DNA of 64,000 nucleotides from Oculatella sp. LEGE 06141 (lineage in GTDB: Bacteria; Cyanobacteriota; Cyanobacteriia; Elainellales; Elainellaceae): positions 78,148 through 142,147 of the forward strand of contig NZ_JADEWO010000012.1 in assembly GCF_015207605.1 (NCBI RefSeq). The letters are read 5' to 3'. Shown piece after piece: positions 35,628 to 45,413 of the stretch. Each line of letters begins with the position of its first letter. Positions within the stretch are counted from its first letter, which is position 1. The translations under genes were made by a program, and so were the position numbers. Under the pieces are notes generated by a model. It was given only the letters and a program-made list of their open reading frames with translations. It ran no database searches and was not told the DNA's origin.

Positions 35628-37037
35628 ATGTCCCATACTCATCGTTCAGCTTCCATCAATCGCTGGTATCAACGGTTGATTGCGTTACTGGCGTTATTAA
35701 ATCTGCTGCTCGTATTTTTTGATGTTAGCTACGTCTTCTGGCGCGACTTTTATCTAAAATATGCACCTGAGGTCGTTGAGCTATACGATCCGTTTAAAGC
35801 CATCCGACCCCATCCCGAAACGGTCTATTATCTCGATCGCGTTGATGCTCTGGAAGCAGAGGTGTTTCAAACCGGGTTAGAGTCGAGCCAGACAGACGTA
35901 CTGCTGGCAGATTTGCGTACTCTCAGCCAACGGTTAGTAGACGAAAATCCGTTTGCGGCGGCCAACAAAAGCCGATCGCTCGCCAAAATTGAACGTGAAA
36001 TTAGCGATCGCGTCAACACAATCTACAGCCGAGAAGGATTTAACACCTTCTGGAGTGCAGACTATTTAGGGGCAGCGGGCTGGCAGCAAGAACTAACCTT
36101 TTTCAATCAAGAACTGCGTCCGCTGATTGCGGCTAACTATTACCGCAACGTTGATGGGTTCGGCCATTTTATCAATCGCTTCTGGCGAATTGACCTGCCG
36201 TTCGTGCTGATTTTTGCCCTGGACATTTTAGGACGCACCTATGCCATTAGCCGTCGTCGTCCTGACCTCAACTGGCTCGAAGCTCTGCTGCGCCGCTGGT
36301 GGGATTGGTTCCTGGTAATTCCGGTTTGGCGCTGGCTGCGCCTAATTCCGGTGACCCTTCGCCTGTACAAATCTGAGTTGCTGGATCTCAGTCCGGTGCA
36401 GTCTCAGCTTAATCACGATGTTGCAGTCGGCTTTGCTCAGGAATTAACGGAGATGGTCGGTATTCAAATGATCGACCAGATGCAAACGTTCATTCAACGG
36501 GGCAGTTTGGCCGAATGGTTGTTTCATCCAGAGTCGCGTCGCCCTTATGTGCAGGTGAATAACACCAACGAAATGCAGGCGATCGCCACTCGGCTGCTGA
36601 ATGTCAGCGTTTATGATGTGGTGCCTCAAATTCAACCCGACATCCAAGCCCTGATTCATCACAGTTTGAACCAGACGCTAAGCCAGTCTCCGGTCTATCA
36701 GCAGCTCAAACATCTGCCTGGAGTGGGTCAAATTCCGGCTCAACTAACTGAGCGGTTGGCCAGAGATTTGTCCCATGCGGCCTACGGCAGTGTAGTCAAC
36801 GCTCTGGAAGATCCGGTTGGAGCCGAACTCACCACGCAACTAAGCGCCAACTTTCGGCAGGTATTAGAGGCAGAGCTGAAGAAATCCCACAACATTCAGC
36901 AAATTCAAGACTGGCTGGTTGATTTGCTAGAAGAAATCAAAATCAACTATGTTCGAACCATTGCTGAAGGCGGCATGGAGAAGGTGGTGGAAGAAGCTGA
37001 GCAGTTGCAACGACTGAGCATTAAACGCGATCGCTAA
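35628..37037 (+). CDS. Conserved-looking membrane protein of unknown function
   Basis: A 469-residue protein starting at ATG 35,628 (GTG 35,568 would overlap the small upstream gene). An N-terminal helix (RLIALLALLNLLLVFFDVSY) and a central pair of hydrophobic segments (RIDLPFVLIFALDILGRTYA and the W/R-rich WWDWFLVIPVWRWLRLIP) mark it as membrane-bound. The central R/W-rich helix followed by VTLRLYKSELL recalls the S4-S5 region of voltage-gated-type channels, but no pore motif is present. The C-terminal 230 residues are soluble, helical and lack catalytic motifs. Function not recognised. Confidence 0.65.
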   Translation: MSHTHRSASINRWYQRLIALLALLNLLLVFFDVSYVFWRDFYLKYAPEVVELYDPFKAIRPHPETVYYLDRVDALEAEVFQTGLESSQTDVLLADLRTLSQRLVDENPFAAANKSRSLAKIEREISDRVNTIYSREGFNTFWSADYLGAAGWQQELTFFNQELRPLIAANYYRNVDGFGHFINRFWRIDLPFVLIFALDILGRTYAISRRRPDLNWLEALLRRWWDWFLVIPVWRWLRLIPVTLRLYKSELLDLSPVQSQLNHDVAVGFAQELTEMVGIQMIDQMQTFIQRGSLAEWLFHPESRRPYVQVNNTNEMQAIATRLLNVSVYDVVPQIQPDIQALIHHSLNQTLSQSPVYQQLKHLPGVGQIPAQLTERLARDLSHAAYGSVVNALEDPVGAELTTQLSANFRQVLEAELKKSHNIQQIQDWLVDLLEEIKINYVRTIAEGGMEKVVEEAEQLQRLSIKRDR

Positions 37038-37070
37038 CCCATTTCCAAGCTTTTACAGCCCTCTCTAAAC

Positions 37071-37715
37071 CTATGGAGATAGACGTTCCAGTTGCCAGCG
37101 ATCGCCCTCTACCCGGCTGTAGAGCAGGCGATCGTGCAGCCGACTAGGACGACCCTGCCAAAATTCGATCGCCTGTGGCACCACTCGAAACCCGCCCCAA
37201 TGAGGAGGACGAGAAACATCTCCATCCTGATACTTGGTTTGTAGAGCCTGTAACCGCTCCTCTAATACCTGCCGACTGGGAATAGTTTGACTTTGATCGG
37301 AAACCCAAGCGCCTAATTGGCTCCCAATTGGACGACTATGGAAATAGGCATCCGATTCGTCACTGGACACCCGTTCAACCGTTCCTTCAATTCGCACCTG
37401 GCGTTCTAATTCCGCCCACCAAAACACCAATCCTGCCCGAGGATTTTGCGACAGTTCTTTCCCTTTGCGGCTGTTGTAATTGGTGTAAAATACAAACCCT
37501 CGTTGATCAAACCCCTTCAACAGCACCACTCTGGCAGAAGGCATTCCTGTCTCTGTGGCAGTCGCTAGCGTCATTGCATTGGGTTCGGGTAACTCAGCCG
37601 CGATGGCTTCATCAAACCACCGCTGAAACTGGCGAAATGGATCTGAATCAACGTCTGATTCACGAAGTTCACGTAAGGCATAATTGCGGCGAAGGTCAGC
37701 AATGGATAAGTTCAT
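37071..37715 (-). CDS. pdxH: Pyridoxamine 5'-phosphate oxidase
   Basis: A 214-residue FMN enzyme that oxidises pyridoxamine or pyridoxine phosphate to pyridoxal phosphate. Family marks are [55 protein letters not shown] and the C-terminal [16 protein letters not shown] with ERLSP. ATG 37,715 is preferred: it gives the usual length and leaves a 77-bp promoter region before the divergent glucokinase gene. ATG 37,775 is possible but would nearly abut that gene. Cytoplasmic. Confidence 0.93.
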   Translation of the reverse strand: MNLSIADLRRNYALRELRESDVDSDPFRQFQRWFDEAIAAELPEPNAMTLATATETGMPSARVVLLKGFDQRGFVFYTNYNSRKGKELSQNPRAGLVFWWAELERQVRIEGTVERVSSDESDAYFHSRPIGSQLGAWVSDQSQTIPSRQVLEERLQALQTKYQDGDVSRPPHWGGFRVVPQAIEFWQGRPSRLHDRLLYSRVEGDRWQLERLSP

Positions 37716-37792
37716 GAGTTTCTTAGTCAGTGCAACGGTTTGGTTTACCTTCTTTTTATCTTGATCGACCACCATAGAAAAAGTAAGTGAGT

Positions 37793-38854
37793 ATGACGGT
37801 CATGACACAACTACTAGCAGGCGATATCGGTGGTACTAAAACAATTTTGCGCCTAGTAGAAGTCGATGCAGGCGCGATCACGTCAGCCGACAAAATGAAA
37901 ACGCTGCACGAAGCCCGCTACCCCAGTCAAGAATTTCCCGATCTGGTACCAATGGTGACTCGGTTCCTAGCGGCAGCAGCAGAGACGGGAACTACACCAG
38001 CTCCACAAAAGGCTTGTTTTGCGATCGCTGGCCCCGTGGTCGATAACACCTCCGCCTTAACGAATTTGTCCTGGTCGCTGGATGCTAACCGTCTGGAGAG
38101 CGAGTTATCCATCGCCAGCGTCAGCCTGATCAATGACTTTGTTGCCGTTGGCTATGGCGTTTTAGGCTTAGATGCCAACGATTTACATGTGCTTCAAGCC
38201 GGAAAGCCCGACCCCGAAGCCCCGATCGCCGTCATTGGTGCTGGAACCGGGCTAGGCCAGGGCTTCCTGACGCGCAGCAAAGAGAGGTGTCAGGTCTTTC
38301 CATCCGAAGGCGGACATGCCGACTTTGCGCCTCGCTCCGAACTGGAGTTTCAGTTGCTCAAGTACTTGTTGGAAAAACACGATATTCGCCGCATTTCGGT
38401 GGAGCGGGTGGTATCAGGATTGGGGATCGTTTCAATTTACCAATTTTTGCGCGATCGCCACGTTGCCCCAGAAGCGCCCGACGTAGCTCAGGTGGTTCGC
38501 ACCTGGGAAAGCGAGATTGGCAAAGGCGATAAATCGGTTGATCCGGCAGCCGCGATCGCCAAATCGGCGGCGGCAGGAAGCGATCGGCTGTCGGCACAAA
38601 CCATGAACCTGTTTGCCGAAGCCTACGGAGCCGAAGCCGGAAATTTTGCCCTCAAACTACTGCCCTATGGCGGGCTGTTTTTGGCCGGGGGAATTGCCGC
38701 CAAAAACCTGCCGCTGCTAAGTTCTGGCGGTTTTTTGAAAGCATTTCATGAAAAAGGCAGAGTCAGCCCTGTTCTGGAGAAAGTTCCCGTTTACATTATT
38801 CTCAATCCCCAGGTGGGTTTGATTGGGGCTGCCATTCGAGCCGCGCAGCTATGA
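37793..38854 (+). CDS. glk: Glucokinase
   Basis: A 353-residue ROK/glucokinase-family kinase that phosphorylates glucose with ATP. Visible are the phosphate-binding [26 protein letters not shown] with the catalytic Asp, [36 protein letters not shown] and [16 protein letters not shown] 37,793 is taken as start; 37,802 is also possible and gives the more usual N terminus. It is divergent from pdxH and ends convergent with a small hypothetical gene. Confidence 0.9.
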   Translation: MTVMTQLLAGDIGGTKTILRLVEVDAGAITSADKMKTLHEARYPSQEFPDLVPMVTRFLAAAAETGTTPAPQKACFAIAGPVVDNTSALTNLSWSLDANRLESELSIASVSLINDFVAVGYGVLGLDANDLHVLQAGKPDPEAPIAVIGAGTGLGQGFLTRSKERCQVFPSEGGHADFAPRSELEFQLLKYLLEKHDIRRISVERVVSGLGIVSIYQFLRDRHVAPEAPDVAQVVRTWESEIGKGDKSVDPAAAIAKSAAAGSDRLSAQTMNLFAEAYGAEAGNFALKLLPYGGLFLAGGIAAKNLPLLSSGGFLKAFHEKGRVSPVLEKVPVYIILNPQVGLIGAAIRAAQL

Positions 38855-38894
38855 TCTCACTATGCTTTCCCGCTATGCTTTCCCGTCGGCGATT

Positions 38895-39212
38895 TTAAGG
38901 TCTTGCTCCACTCCCACTTCTCATCAACAAACTGCGAGCAATCTGCTGCCATTCTTTCTCTAGAGCAATCTGACATTCAGGTTGACCGATGCGGCGATAC
39001 CAGTAGCGAGCGTTACTCAAGTCCCCTTCTTTGCGATGGAGATAGGCGTGAACCCAGGAACTATCTCCATCGTTAGCATTTTGCACAATATCGTGTGCTT
39101 TCTCCCAGTTTCCCTTTTTGTCATACCACAGGGCCTGCAGCGCTCTTGGTAGAGGCGGTGGATCGTCTTTGTGTCCATCTAGCAACTGCATGAAATGATC
39201 CAACGTCATCAC
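38895..39212 (-). CDS. Small TPR-like hypothetical protein
   Basis: A 105-residue soluble protein. The central part, ALWYDKKGNWEKAHDIVQNA and WVHAYLHRKEGDLSNARYWY followed by RRIGQP, resembles two helical-repeat units of TPR/Sel1 type. Similar short proteins are widespread in bacteria, but no function is established to my knowledge. ATG 39,212 has AGGAGGAAGT upstream, a strong ribosome site. Single gene between glk (convergent) and a 620-bp gap. Confidence 0.7.
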   Translation of the reverse strand: MMTLDHFMQLLDGHKDDPPPLPRALQALWYDKKGNWEKAHDIVQNANDGDSSWVHAYLHRKEGDLSNARYWYRRIGQPECQIALEKEWQQIARSLLMRSGSGARP

Positions 39213-39833
39213 TTCCTCCTGCTGACTATCGAACAGTCGATTACGTTACAACCCATTCGTTTATTCAGTTCGCTATTGTGGATGCAGCGAGCTTGCAACA
39301 GCTCAATTGTCTGATCCTGATTACCCCATTTCTGTCGGCTTGGAAACCAATTTGATGACAGTTGGGGCAGTTATCTGGCGATCGGTTCGACTGATCTTCT
39401 AAACACTCTTACTACTAAGCACCCGCTAAGCACCCGCAGCAAAGCAGCGAGGCATCCCATAGCTATCTTCACCCAAATTTTACATCCTCAGCGAAAAAAC
39501 AGGGGCACATCATGAAGACTTTATGAAAAAGCGGGCGGGCGGGCATGTTTTTGCGGGTACCCCTTAATATGGGAAGGCTATCTGTCTTACTTCAGCATCG
39601 CTCGCCATGAGCCAGACGGCTTTCATCGTGCTTTAATGCATCTTGATCGGCTAGAAGGCCAGAAACCTCGCTTCATCGTTTCTCGCATCAGTTGGTGTCG
39701 CTTTGTATGGGCTGTAGCGTCCCAGGTCGTGTTACGACGATAACGGCCTGCTGTGTTCAGATTGCGGTAGCGGCTTCAGCACCCGTCACAACATGCATAC
39801 AGCATGACTAAGCGCCAGCTTCTAAGCTCGACG
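39213..39833. other. 620-bp gap without a supported gene
   Basis: Contains a short direct repeat (CTAAGCACCCG twice, about 39,414-39,436) and a GCGG-rich run. An open frame without a start codon at 39,516-39,743 has some protein-like composition (SIARHEPDGFHRALMHLDRL). In the next frame, a piece with a CSDC motif (about 39,727-39,808) follows. Together they could be remains of a decayed gene, but I cannot identify a parent. Confidence 0.3.
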
Positions 39834-40532
39834 TTATCCCGGTTGCAGGGGTTGAATTTCGGTTTGATAGGCGCTGACGAGTTGATCTATGCCAGTAATG
39901 GCAGTTCCAACAACGATCGCATACGCTCCTGACTGCAATGCCTGTCGTGCCATCACAGGGGAGCTAATGCCTCCTTCGCCAATAACGGGGACGCGGAGAC
40001 GTTCCACCATTGCTGCCAGCAGGTCAAACCCTGGAGGCGTGCAATGGCGTGTCTCGGCGGTGTAGCCGTAAAGGGTTGTGCCAACTAAATCGGCTCCGGC
40101 CTGTTCAGCGGCGATCGCCGCTTCTATGGTGTCAATATCTGCCATGACTGCTCGCCCCAGCTCTTGATGAATCCGCTGGATCAGGTCGGTCACAGATGTG
40201 CCGTCGGGACGGTGGCGCAGGGTGGCATCAATGGCAATGATATCTGCTCCAGCGGTGGCGATCGCCTGAGCCTGTTCAAACTGCGGGGTGATGTAAACAT
40301 CAGAACCGTGAAACTGCTGCTTCCACAGGCCAATGATGGGAACCGAAACCCGCTGCCGCACCGCCTGAACATGGTCAGGGCTATCAATTCGGACGGCAAC
40401 AGCTCCCCGCTTCACCGCTGCTTGGGCGATCGCACCAATCACCAGCGGATCGTGCAAAGGAGAGTCACTGGGAGCCTGACACGAAACGATTAGCCCGTGA
40501 TGGAGTGCTTGGATGGTTGACGATAAACTCAT
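39834..40532 (-). CDS. nanE: N-acetylmannosamine-6-phosphate 2-epimerase
   Basis: A 232-residue TIM-barrel protein. It should interconvert ManNAc-6-P and GlcNAc-6-P in the cytoplasm. The pattern fits NanE: GLIVSCQAPSDSPLHDP, VPIIGLWKQQF, VYITPQFEQAQAI, GADIIAIDATLRHRPDG, VMADIDTIEAA, GTTLYGYT and VIGEGGISSP with VVGTAITG. ATG 40,532 is preferred over 40,589, which adds 19 unrelated residues. No sialic-acid genes are nearby, so it probably serves amino-sugar salvage or an unknown pathway. Confidence 0.88.
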   Translation of the reverse strand: MSLSSTIQALHHGLIVSCQAPSDSPLHDPLVIGAIAQAAVKRGAVAVRIDSPDHVQAVRQRVSVPIIGLWKQQFHGSDVYITPQFEQAQAIATAGADIIAIDATLRHRPDGTSVTDLIQRIHQELGRAVMADIDTIEAAIAAEQAGADLVGTTLYGYTAETRHCTPPGFDLLAAMVERLRVPVIGEGGISSPVMARQALQSGAYAIVVGTAITGIDQLVSAYQTEIQPLQPG

Positions 40533-40843
40533 GCCGCAATCCAGATAAACGATCAATGTAATTGAAGTGAATTCTAGACTCTCCCACAATCGGGTGAGGA
40601 AAGATTTAAAAATTGCTGCAAATCTGTAAATCCGGGTTGGATCAGAGTAGAAATAGCTAGAAATTTAATAATTTCTGGTCGTGTAGTGAGCATTATCCTC
40701 GTTGCGTGGGAGCACTACCAGAGAGGTTGCAGATATATTTTCTACTCACCAGCTATTCGCCATCTACTCGCATCTGCCTCGACATGTTTTAGAGATCACC
40801 GCTGTCGAAATCAAATCCAACTTACGGGTTAAGGGGTCAGGTT
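40533..40843. other. Divergent gap nanE / M15 peptidase
   Basis: 311 bp expected to carry two promoters. Nothing else distinctive is seen. Confidence 0.3.
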
Positions 40844-41851
40844 ATGCCTCAAGTGTTGCAAATTACTGAAAACACCGTTCTCAAACGTCGTCCGCTGCAA
40901 TCATCGGCGCTGTCTGCTGAAGAGGTTTACAAGGTTGACAAAGGAACCAGCTACGAGCTGCAATCCTATGCCTACGCGGATACCAATGGTGATGATTTCA
41001 ATGACCATATTAAATTTGCCTTAAAGCAAGACAACATCCAGGGATTCAACACATGGTATGTGTACGAGCTGCATTCTCAAGTTGTGCAGGATGGAACGGT
41101 TGTGTATCCGCAAGAGGAACCGGAAGCCGCACAGATCGTGAAAGTAGTGCAAGATACCGTGTTTAAGCGTCGTCCATTACCCGCCTCGCAACTGGCTCCA
41201 GACGAAATCCAGTCTATTCCCGCAGGCCGTAACTTTGTGCTGCAATCCTATGCCTATGCGGACGAAAACGGCGGATTTAATAGCCACGTTAAGCTGGCAT
41301 TGGGCAACACCAGTGACTATATTCGAGGCATATCTAGCTGGTATGTCTACGACCAGCACGCCAAAATTTTGTTAGACGGTGAGCTAGTGTATCCGCTACC
41401 GCAGCAGACGTTAAGTGTACCTCCACCGAGTGCAATCCCCAGCGGTCGTTTCATTATGCTGCCCGGTTACAGCAGTAAGTTCTTTTTAAACCAACCGATC
41501 ATTCCAAACGGCAGCTTTACCTGGGGAGAAGCCACCCACGACGGCAGCCGCATTCCCAAAACCAAAAAGATTGCCGACAACATCATTGCGCTGGCAACTG
41601 CCCTCGAAAAACCGCGCAAACAACTCGGCAAACCGTTCAAAATTACCTCCTGGTATCGTCCAGCCGAAGTCAATAGCGGCACAAGAGGTGCGGCTTCCAA
41701 TAGCCAACATCTCTACGGCAAAGCGATCGACTTCTACGTTCCAGGCTACACCCCTCGCCAAGTTGCGAAAGAACTGGCCTGGTGGAATGGCGGTCTGGGA
41801 ACCTACCCCAGTTGGAACCACCTGGACATTGGTTCTAAACGGCGCTGGTAG
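40844..41851 (+). CDS. M15-type peptidase with two N-terminal repeats
   Basis: A 335-residue protein. Two roughly 70-residue repeats (each with VxKRRPL, ELQSYAYAD or VLQSYAYAD, and WYVY) occupy residues 1-190 and look like SH3-type wall- or protein-binding modules. The C-terminal part is an M15_3/DUF882-like peptidase: TSWYRPAEVNSGTRGAASNS, QHLYGKAIDFYV and WNHLDIG supply the zinc His/Asp/His set. It should cut peptidoglycan peptides or a related bond. There is no signal peptide at the annotated start, which is odd for a wall enzyme. It may be released by another route. Confidence 0.8.
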   Translation: MPQVLQITENTVLKRRPLQSSALSAEEVYKVDKGTSYELQSYAYADTNGDDFNDHIKFALKQDNIQGFNTWYVYELHSQVVQDGTVVYPQEEPEAAQIVKVVQDTVFKRRPLPASQLAPDEIQSIPAGRNFVLQSYAYADENGGFNSHVKLALGNTSDYIRGISSWYVYDQHAKILLDGELVYPLPQQTLSVPPPSAIPSGRFIMLPGYSSKFFLNQPIIPNGSFTWGEATHDGSRIPKTKKIADNIIALATALEKPRKQLGKPFKITSWYRPAEVNSGTRGAASNSQHLYGKAIDFYVPGYTPRQVAKELAWWNGGLGTYPSWNHLDIGSKRRW

Positions 41852-41940
41852 CTTGCAGAAAGCGAGACGTTGAAACAAGCGGCTACCCCCTGCATCCCAA
41901 CCGATGCGAAGCGATGTTTAACGGCTACACGTTAACCCAA

Positions 41941-42000
41941 GCGGAGGGGGTCTGGGGGAAGCGGGTCGTCCCCCAGTGGGGGTTTGGGGGCAAGCCCCCG
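41941..42000. repeat. G/C-tract palindromic repeat
   Basis: CCCCC-AGT-GGGGG (41,970-41,982) is followed by GGGGG-CAAG-CCCCC (41,986-41,999) after a G-rich lead (GGAGGGGGTCTGGGGGAAGC). It resembles small palindromic repeats scattered in cyanobacterial genomes and may also act as a terminator for the peptidase gene. Confidence 0.5.
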
Positions 42001-42146
42001 AGGCTCGCATGTCTTCAAACCGACCTGCCCTCAGGCCATCCCCTTATCCGATTTCATTGCCGCTCACCTCACTCAACCCGTCCTATTCGCCAAACGAAAC
42101 CCGTGCGAAAATAGGGCGGTTATGTCGTGTGGTGTTCTACAGTTTC

Positions 42147-44711
42147 ATGCCCGAACAAAATCGACATCCTATGCCAGGGTGGTTAATCGCTCTAGTCATC
42201 CTGTGGGGACTAAGCGCGATCGCCGACTTGCTCTGGCTCACCCTCGATCGCGCCATTCCCTCCTGGGACCCAGCCGACCACCTGATTGGCTCCCTCAACT
42301 ACTGGTGGTCACTGCAACACGCCCAGTGGTTATCTGGCGATTGGTGGCATAGCCTCTGGACATTGTCCTCCAAATATCCGCCGCTGCTGTATATTGCAAC
42401 CGCTCCATTCATCAGCCTGTTGGGTCGAGACATTGAGCCAGCCATTCTCGTCAACCTGCTGTTTACCGCCCTGCTGCTAGGTTCCGTCTTTGGGTTAGGC
42501 ACCCACTTATTTAGCCGCCGCGTTGGGCTATGGGCAGCCGGACTGTGCCTCCTGTTTCCCCGGTTCTACACCGTCCGCACCGAATACTTCATGGACTATC
42601 CGCTGACGGCCTTAGTCGCAGCCAGCTTCCTGTGTTTAACACTGTGGCGCGACGCACAACGGGCATGGCAACAGTGGCTATGGGCGATCGCCTTTGGTGT
42701 GTGGTTTGGGCTGGCGCTGTTGATGAAACAATCTGCCCTCTTCTTCTTGGCCATCCCGTTGTTGTGGGTGGCAGTGGGTACCCTGCAACAGCGGGCCTGG
42801 GGACGCTTCGCCCAGCTAGTGGTCGCTAGCATCATCACCCTACTGATGTTTATGCCGTGGCTGCAAACCAACTGGCTGTTTCAAATCAGCGCCGGGTTTA
42901 ACTCTAACGTCAAATCGGCGATCGCCGAAGGTGATCCCCCCCTCAACACCATTGCTGCCTGGATCTTTTATGTAATCGACCTCCCCAACGCCGTATCCTG
43001 GCCGCTGTTCATCGTGCCTGTGCTAGGGCTGGGGTTCTATTGGCTCAAACTGCTGCCCCATGAGCGCGATCGACAGCACGACCAGACATCACTGCAATGG
43101 TTGGCTGTGTTCTTTGCGGGGTCATATCTTCTGTGGTCAGCCATCTTTAACAAAGATTTTCGCTACATCATGCCCTACCTGCCCGTTGTGGCTGTCGTGT
43201 TGGGGTATGGCTTAACCCGCTGGAGCCGTCGCTGGCGATCGATCCGTTGGGGGACTGTGTGTCTGGCAACCGTGCTCACGCTGCTAAACCTGTTTCCCGT
43301 TGGCGGCACACCCGGACGAGCGTTAGCGCAAGCCCTGAGTCCGGGATCGCGTCACTATCCAGACATGCACACTCAGTTTCCGATCCAGACGGTTGTTGAT
43401 GAAATCATTCAGGCTCAGCCGTATCAGATCGTGAATCTGGGATTGCTGCATTCCACCGCACTGTTAAATCAACACAACGTTACCTACTACGGCAACCGTC
43501 GAGATTTTCGCGTCTATGCACGTCGCATCAGCAATAACGATCGGCATTTAGACCAGGATGTGCGATCGATGTCCTGGTTCTTGAGTAAAACTCAGGAGCG
43601 ATCGCCCAGCGCCCAAGAACGACGACGGCAAAATGCTGTCTTGCAAACCCTGCGAGACAGCCCTGAGTTCAGACGATTCAAAAGCTGGGAACTGCCCGAC
43701 GGTAGCCGCCTTAACCTATTTCACCGTCGCGTTCCTGCCGTTGAAGTGCAGCCATTGTCCAATATTGATGAAATCACACCATCGGGTAATGTTCAGCTCA
43801 CACGTATCATTGTGCCCAGCCAGGTGCCTCCCGGTCAGCCTGTCCCTATTACCTACGAATGGATTGGGTCCTGGGAGCAACTGCACTCAGGATTGGTTCT
43901 GCTGAACTGGCGCAACCAGGCCACCCTACCCAGACCCCAATCGATGCAAAATGGTTGGATTCACGACCATGCCATTGGTTTGGGAACGCTTCATCCCCAA
44001 CCGATCCAGGCCAACCAGTTTATTTCAGCCAGGGCAACAGTTGAACCCCACCGTCCGTTTAGGGTGACCGAACGAACGGCGATGCTGCCACCCAGCACAT
44101 TGTCGTCCGGAACGTACATGTTAGAAGCCACCTACCTGAACCGCGAAACAGGGGAAACGTATCCCATTGATGTACCGTTAACCACCACGATCGCCATTAA
44201 TACGAACGCGGTTCCCATTCCGGCTCCCGAACTAGATTGGGTTAGCCAACTGCGGTTGTTAGCCAAAACTTTGCCAGATGGGGTAGCTGCCCTTGATCCG
44301 GTGTTTGACCAACTGGGGCGCATCAACCTGTACGATCCAGTGCAAAACTATACCGTTCAGGCCGAGAAAACGCTCGCCTATCGCTTGCAGCAAGAGCCGC
44401 AAAACCTTGACTATGCCTATGGGTTAGCCCTGGCTAGAGTGTTGCAGCGACAAGTGCAACCTGCGATCGCAGCACTGAAGCAGATCGTTGATTTAGACAA
44501 CGACAACCCCAACGCCCATGCCTACCTTGCCTTTGTTAATCTCTATGCGTTTCGTCCCGGTGAAGCAAAAACGGCGATCGAAGCGGCACTTGAACTGAAC
44601 CCCGGCTCAGCCGAGTTTCAGGCGATCGACGGCATCGCCTCATTGCTACGAGGCAACGTCTGGCAAGCATGGCAACGGGGACAAACGGCTCTCAAGCTCA
44701 GTTCTAGATAA
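42147..44711 (+). CDS. GT39-like membrane glycosyltransferase with TPR tail
   Basis: An 854-residue protein, ATG 42,147 (an upstream GTG/ATG would add up to 57 residues from repeat DNA). About ten membrane helices occupy residues 1-400. The first exported loop carries SWDPADHLIGSLNYWW, the acidic motif of PMT/ArnT-type (GT39/GT-C) enzymes that use polyprenyl-linked sugars. After RYIMPYLPVVAVVLGYGL comes a large soluble domain. The last 130 residues are TPR-like (DNDNPNAHAYLAFVNLYAFR, EAALELNPGSAEF). It likely glycosylates an envelope lipid or protein; the substrate is unknown. Confidence 0.8.
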   Translation: MPEQNRHPMPGWLIALVILWGLSAIADLLWLTLDRAIPSWDPADHLIGSLNYWWSLQHAQWLSGDWWHSLWTLSSKYPPLLYIATAPFISLLGRDIEPAILVNLLFTALLLGSVFGLGTHLFSRRVGLWAAGLCLLFPRFYTVRTEYFMDYPLTALVAASFLCLTLWRDAQRAWQQWLWAIAFGVWFGLALLMKQSALFFLAIPLLWVAVGTLQQRAWGRFAQLVVASIITLLMFMPWLQTNWLFQISAGFNSNVKSAIAEGDPPLNTIAAWIFYVIDLPNAVSWPLFIVPVLGLGFYWLKLLPHERDRQHDQTSLQWLAVFFAGSYLLWSAIFNKDFRYIMPYLPVVAVVLGYGLTRWSRRWRSIRWGTVCLATVLTLLNLFPVGGTPGRALAQALSPGSRHYPDMHTQFPIQTVVDEIIQAQPYQIVNLGLLHSTALLNQHNVTYYGNRRDFRVYARRISNNDRHLDQDVRSMSWFLSKTQERSPSAQERRRQNAVLQTLRDSPEFRRFKSWELPDGSRLNLFHRRVPAVEVQPLSNIDEITPSGNVQLTRIIVPSQVPPGQPVPITYEWIGSWEQLHSGLVLLNWRNQATLPRPQSMQNGWIHDHAIGLGTLHPQPIQANQFISARATVEPHRPFRVTERTAMLPPSTLSSGTYMLEATYLNRETGETYPIDVPLTTTIAINTNAVPIPAPELDWVSQLRLLAKTLPDGVAALDPVFDQLGRINLYDPVQNYTVQAEKTLAYRLQQEPQNLDYAYGLALARVLQRQVQPAIAALKQIVDLDNDNPNAHAYLAFVNLYAFRPGEAKTAIEAALELNPGSAEFQAIDGIASLLRGNVWQAWQRGQTALKLSSR

Positions 44712-44714
44712 CGA

Positions 44715-45320
44715 TCAAAGCAGTCGTTTGTAGGTCGTTACACTAAGACCTGCGATCGACACCTCCAGCGCTTCCCACCCCTGAGCGATACCATCCAACT
44801 GTTGAAAAGCAGCTTCGCTCAACAGAATCTCGTCAGGGCGTGCTAGATCCTCCCCTAATTTCGATGCCAGATTCATTTCACTGCCGTAAAGATCGTGGTC
44901 TTCGACCATCAACACCTCACCGTAGCCGATGCCAATGCTGGCGTATAAATCTAAAGCATCGGGCAAGGTAGAATTAACAGCCTTCAGCCCCTTTAGTAAA
45001 TCAACCGCCGCATCAACCGCCATTTCAACGGTTGGAAAAACAACAAACAGGTTATCGGCCTCTTGTTTGACCAGCGTACCGCGATGCGCCTCAATGACTG
45101 GAAGGGCGATCGCCACCAGCCGTCGAATCATCGCTAGAAACTGAATAATGCCATAGCGCACGGTGAGCCGCGAAAAACCAGACATATCCAGCACAAAAAT
45201 GGCATGAACCTGGGTAAACGTGGCATAAATCTGAGCATCGATCGCCTCTGCTTTCTCAGGATGTTCGTTACGAGCGTGCAGCAGGCGATCGAGTTCAGCT
45301 CTGGTATTTTTCAGCGACAT
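44715..45320 (-). CDS. Class III adenylate/guanylate cyclase-domain protein
   Basis: A 201-residue protein consisting of a short helical start and one CHD cyclase domain. The first metal Asp is in VLDMSGFSRLT and the second in KQEADNLFVVFP, where the usual Gly before Asp is Ala. The adenine-specifying Lys and Asp are represented by K in VKQEAD and D in HDLYG. The transition-state Asn is kept in EMNLASKLGEDLA, but the paired Arg is Lys. It may be a weak or degenerate cyclase, or a nucleotide sensor. Convergent with the glycosyltransferase, 3 bp apart. Confidence 0.8.
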   Translation of the reverse strand: MSLKNTRAELDRLLHARNEHPEKAEAIDAQIYATFTQVHAIFVLDMSGFSRLTVRYGIIQFLAMIRRLVAIALPVIEAHRGTLVKQEADNLFVVFPTVEMAVDAAVDLLKGLKAVNSTLPDALDLYASIGIGYGEVLMVEDHDLYGSEMNLASKLGEDLARPDEILLSEAAFQQLDGIAQGWEALEVSIAGLSVTTYKRLL

Positions 45321-45413
45321 GGTTGACTACTGTTGGCTCAAGAGCGGGACACTAACTAGACCTTAAGTTTCCCGCTCATTACCAGAGCCTACCGCTGAGG
45401 CAATCGGCTTTTG

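Noticed and set aside
39516..39808. Protein-like frames in two phases with a CSDC motif
   Set aside because: No start codon, a stop between the parts and no recognisable parent. May be decayed coding DNA, but not supportable as a gene.
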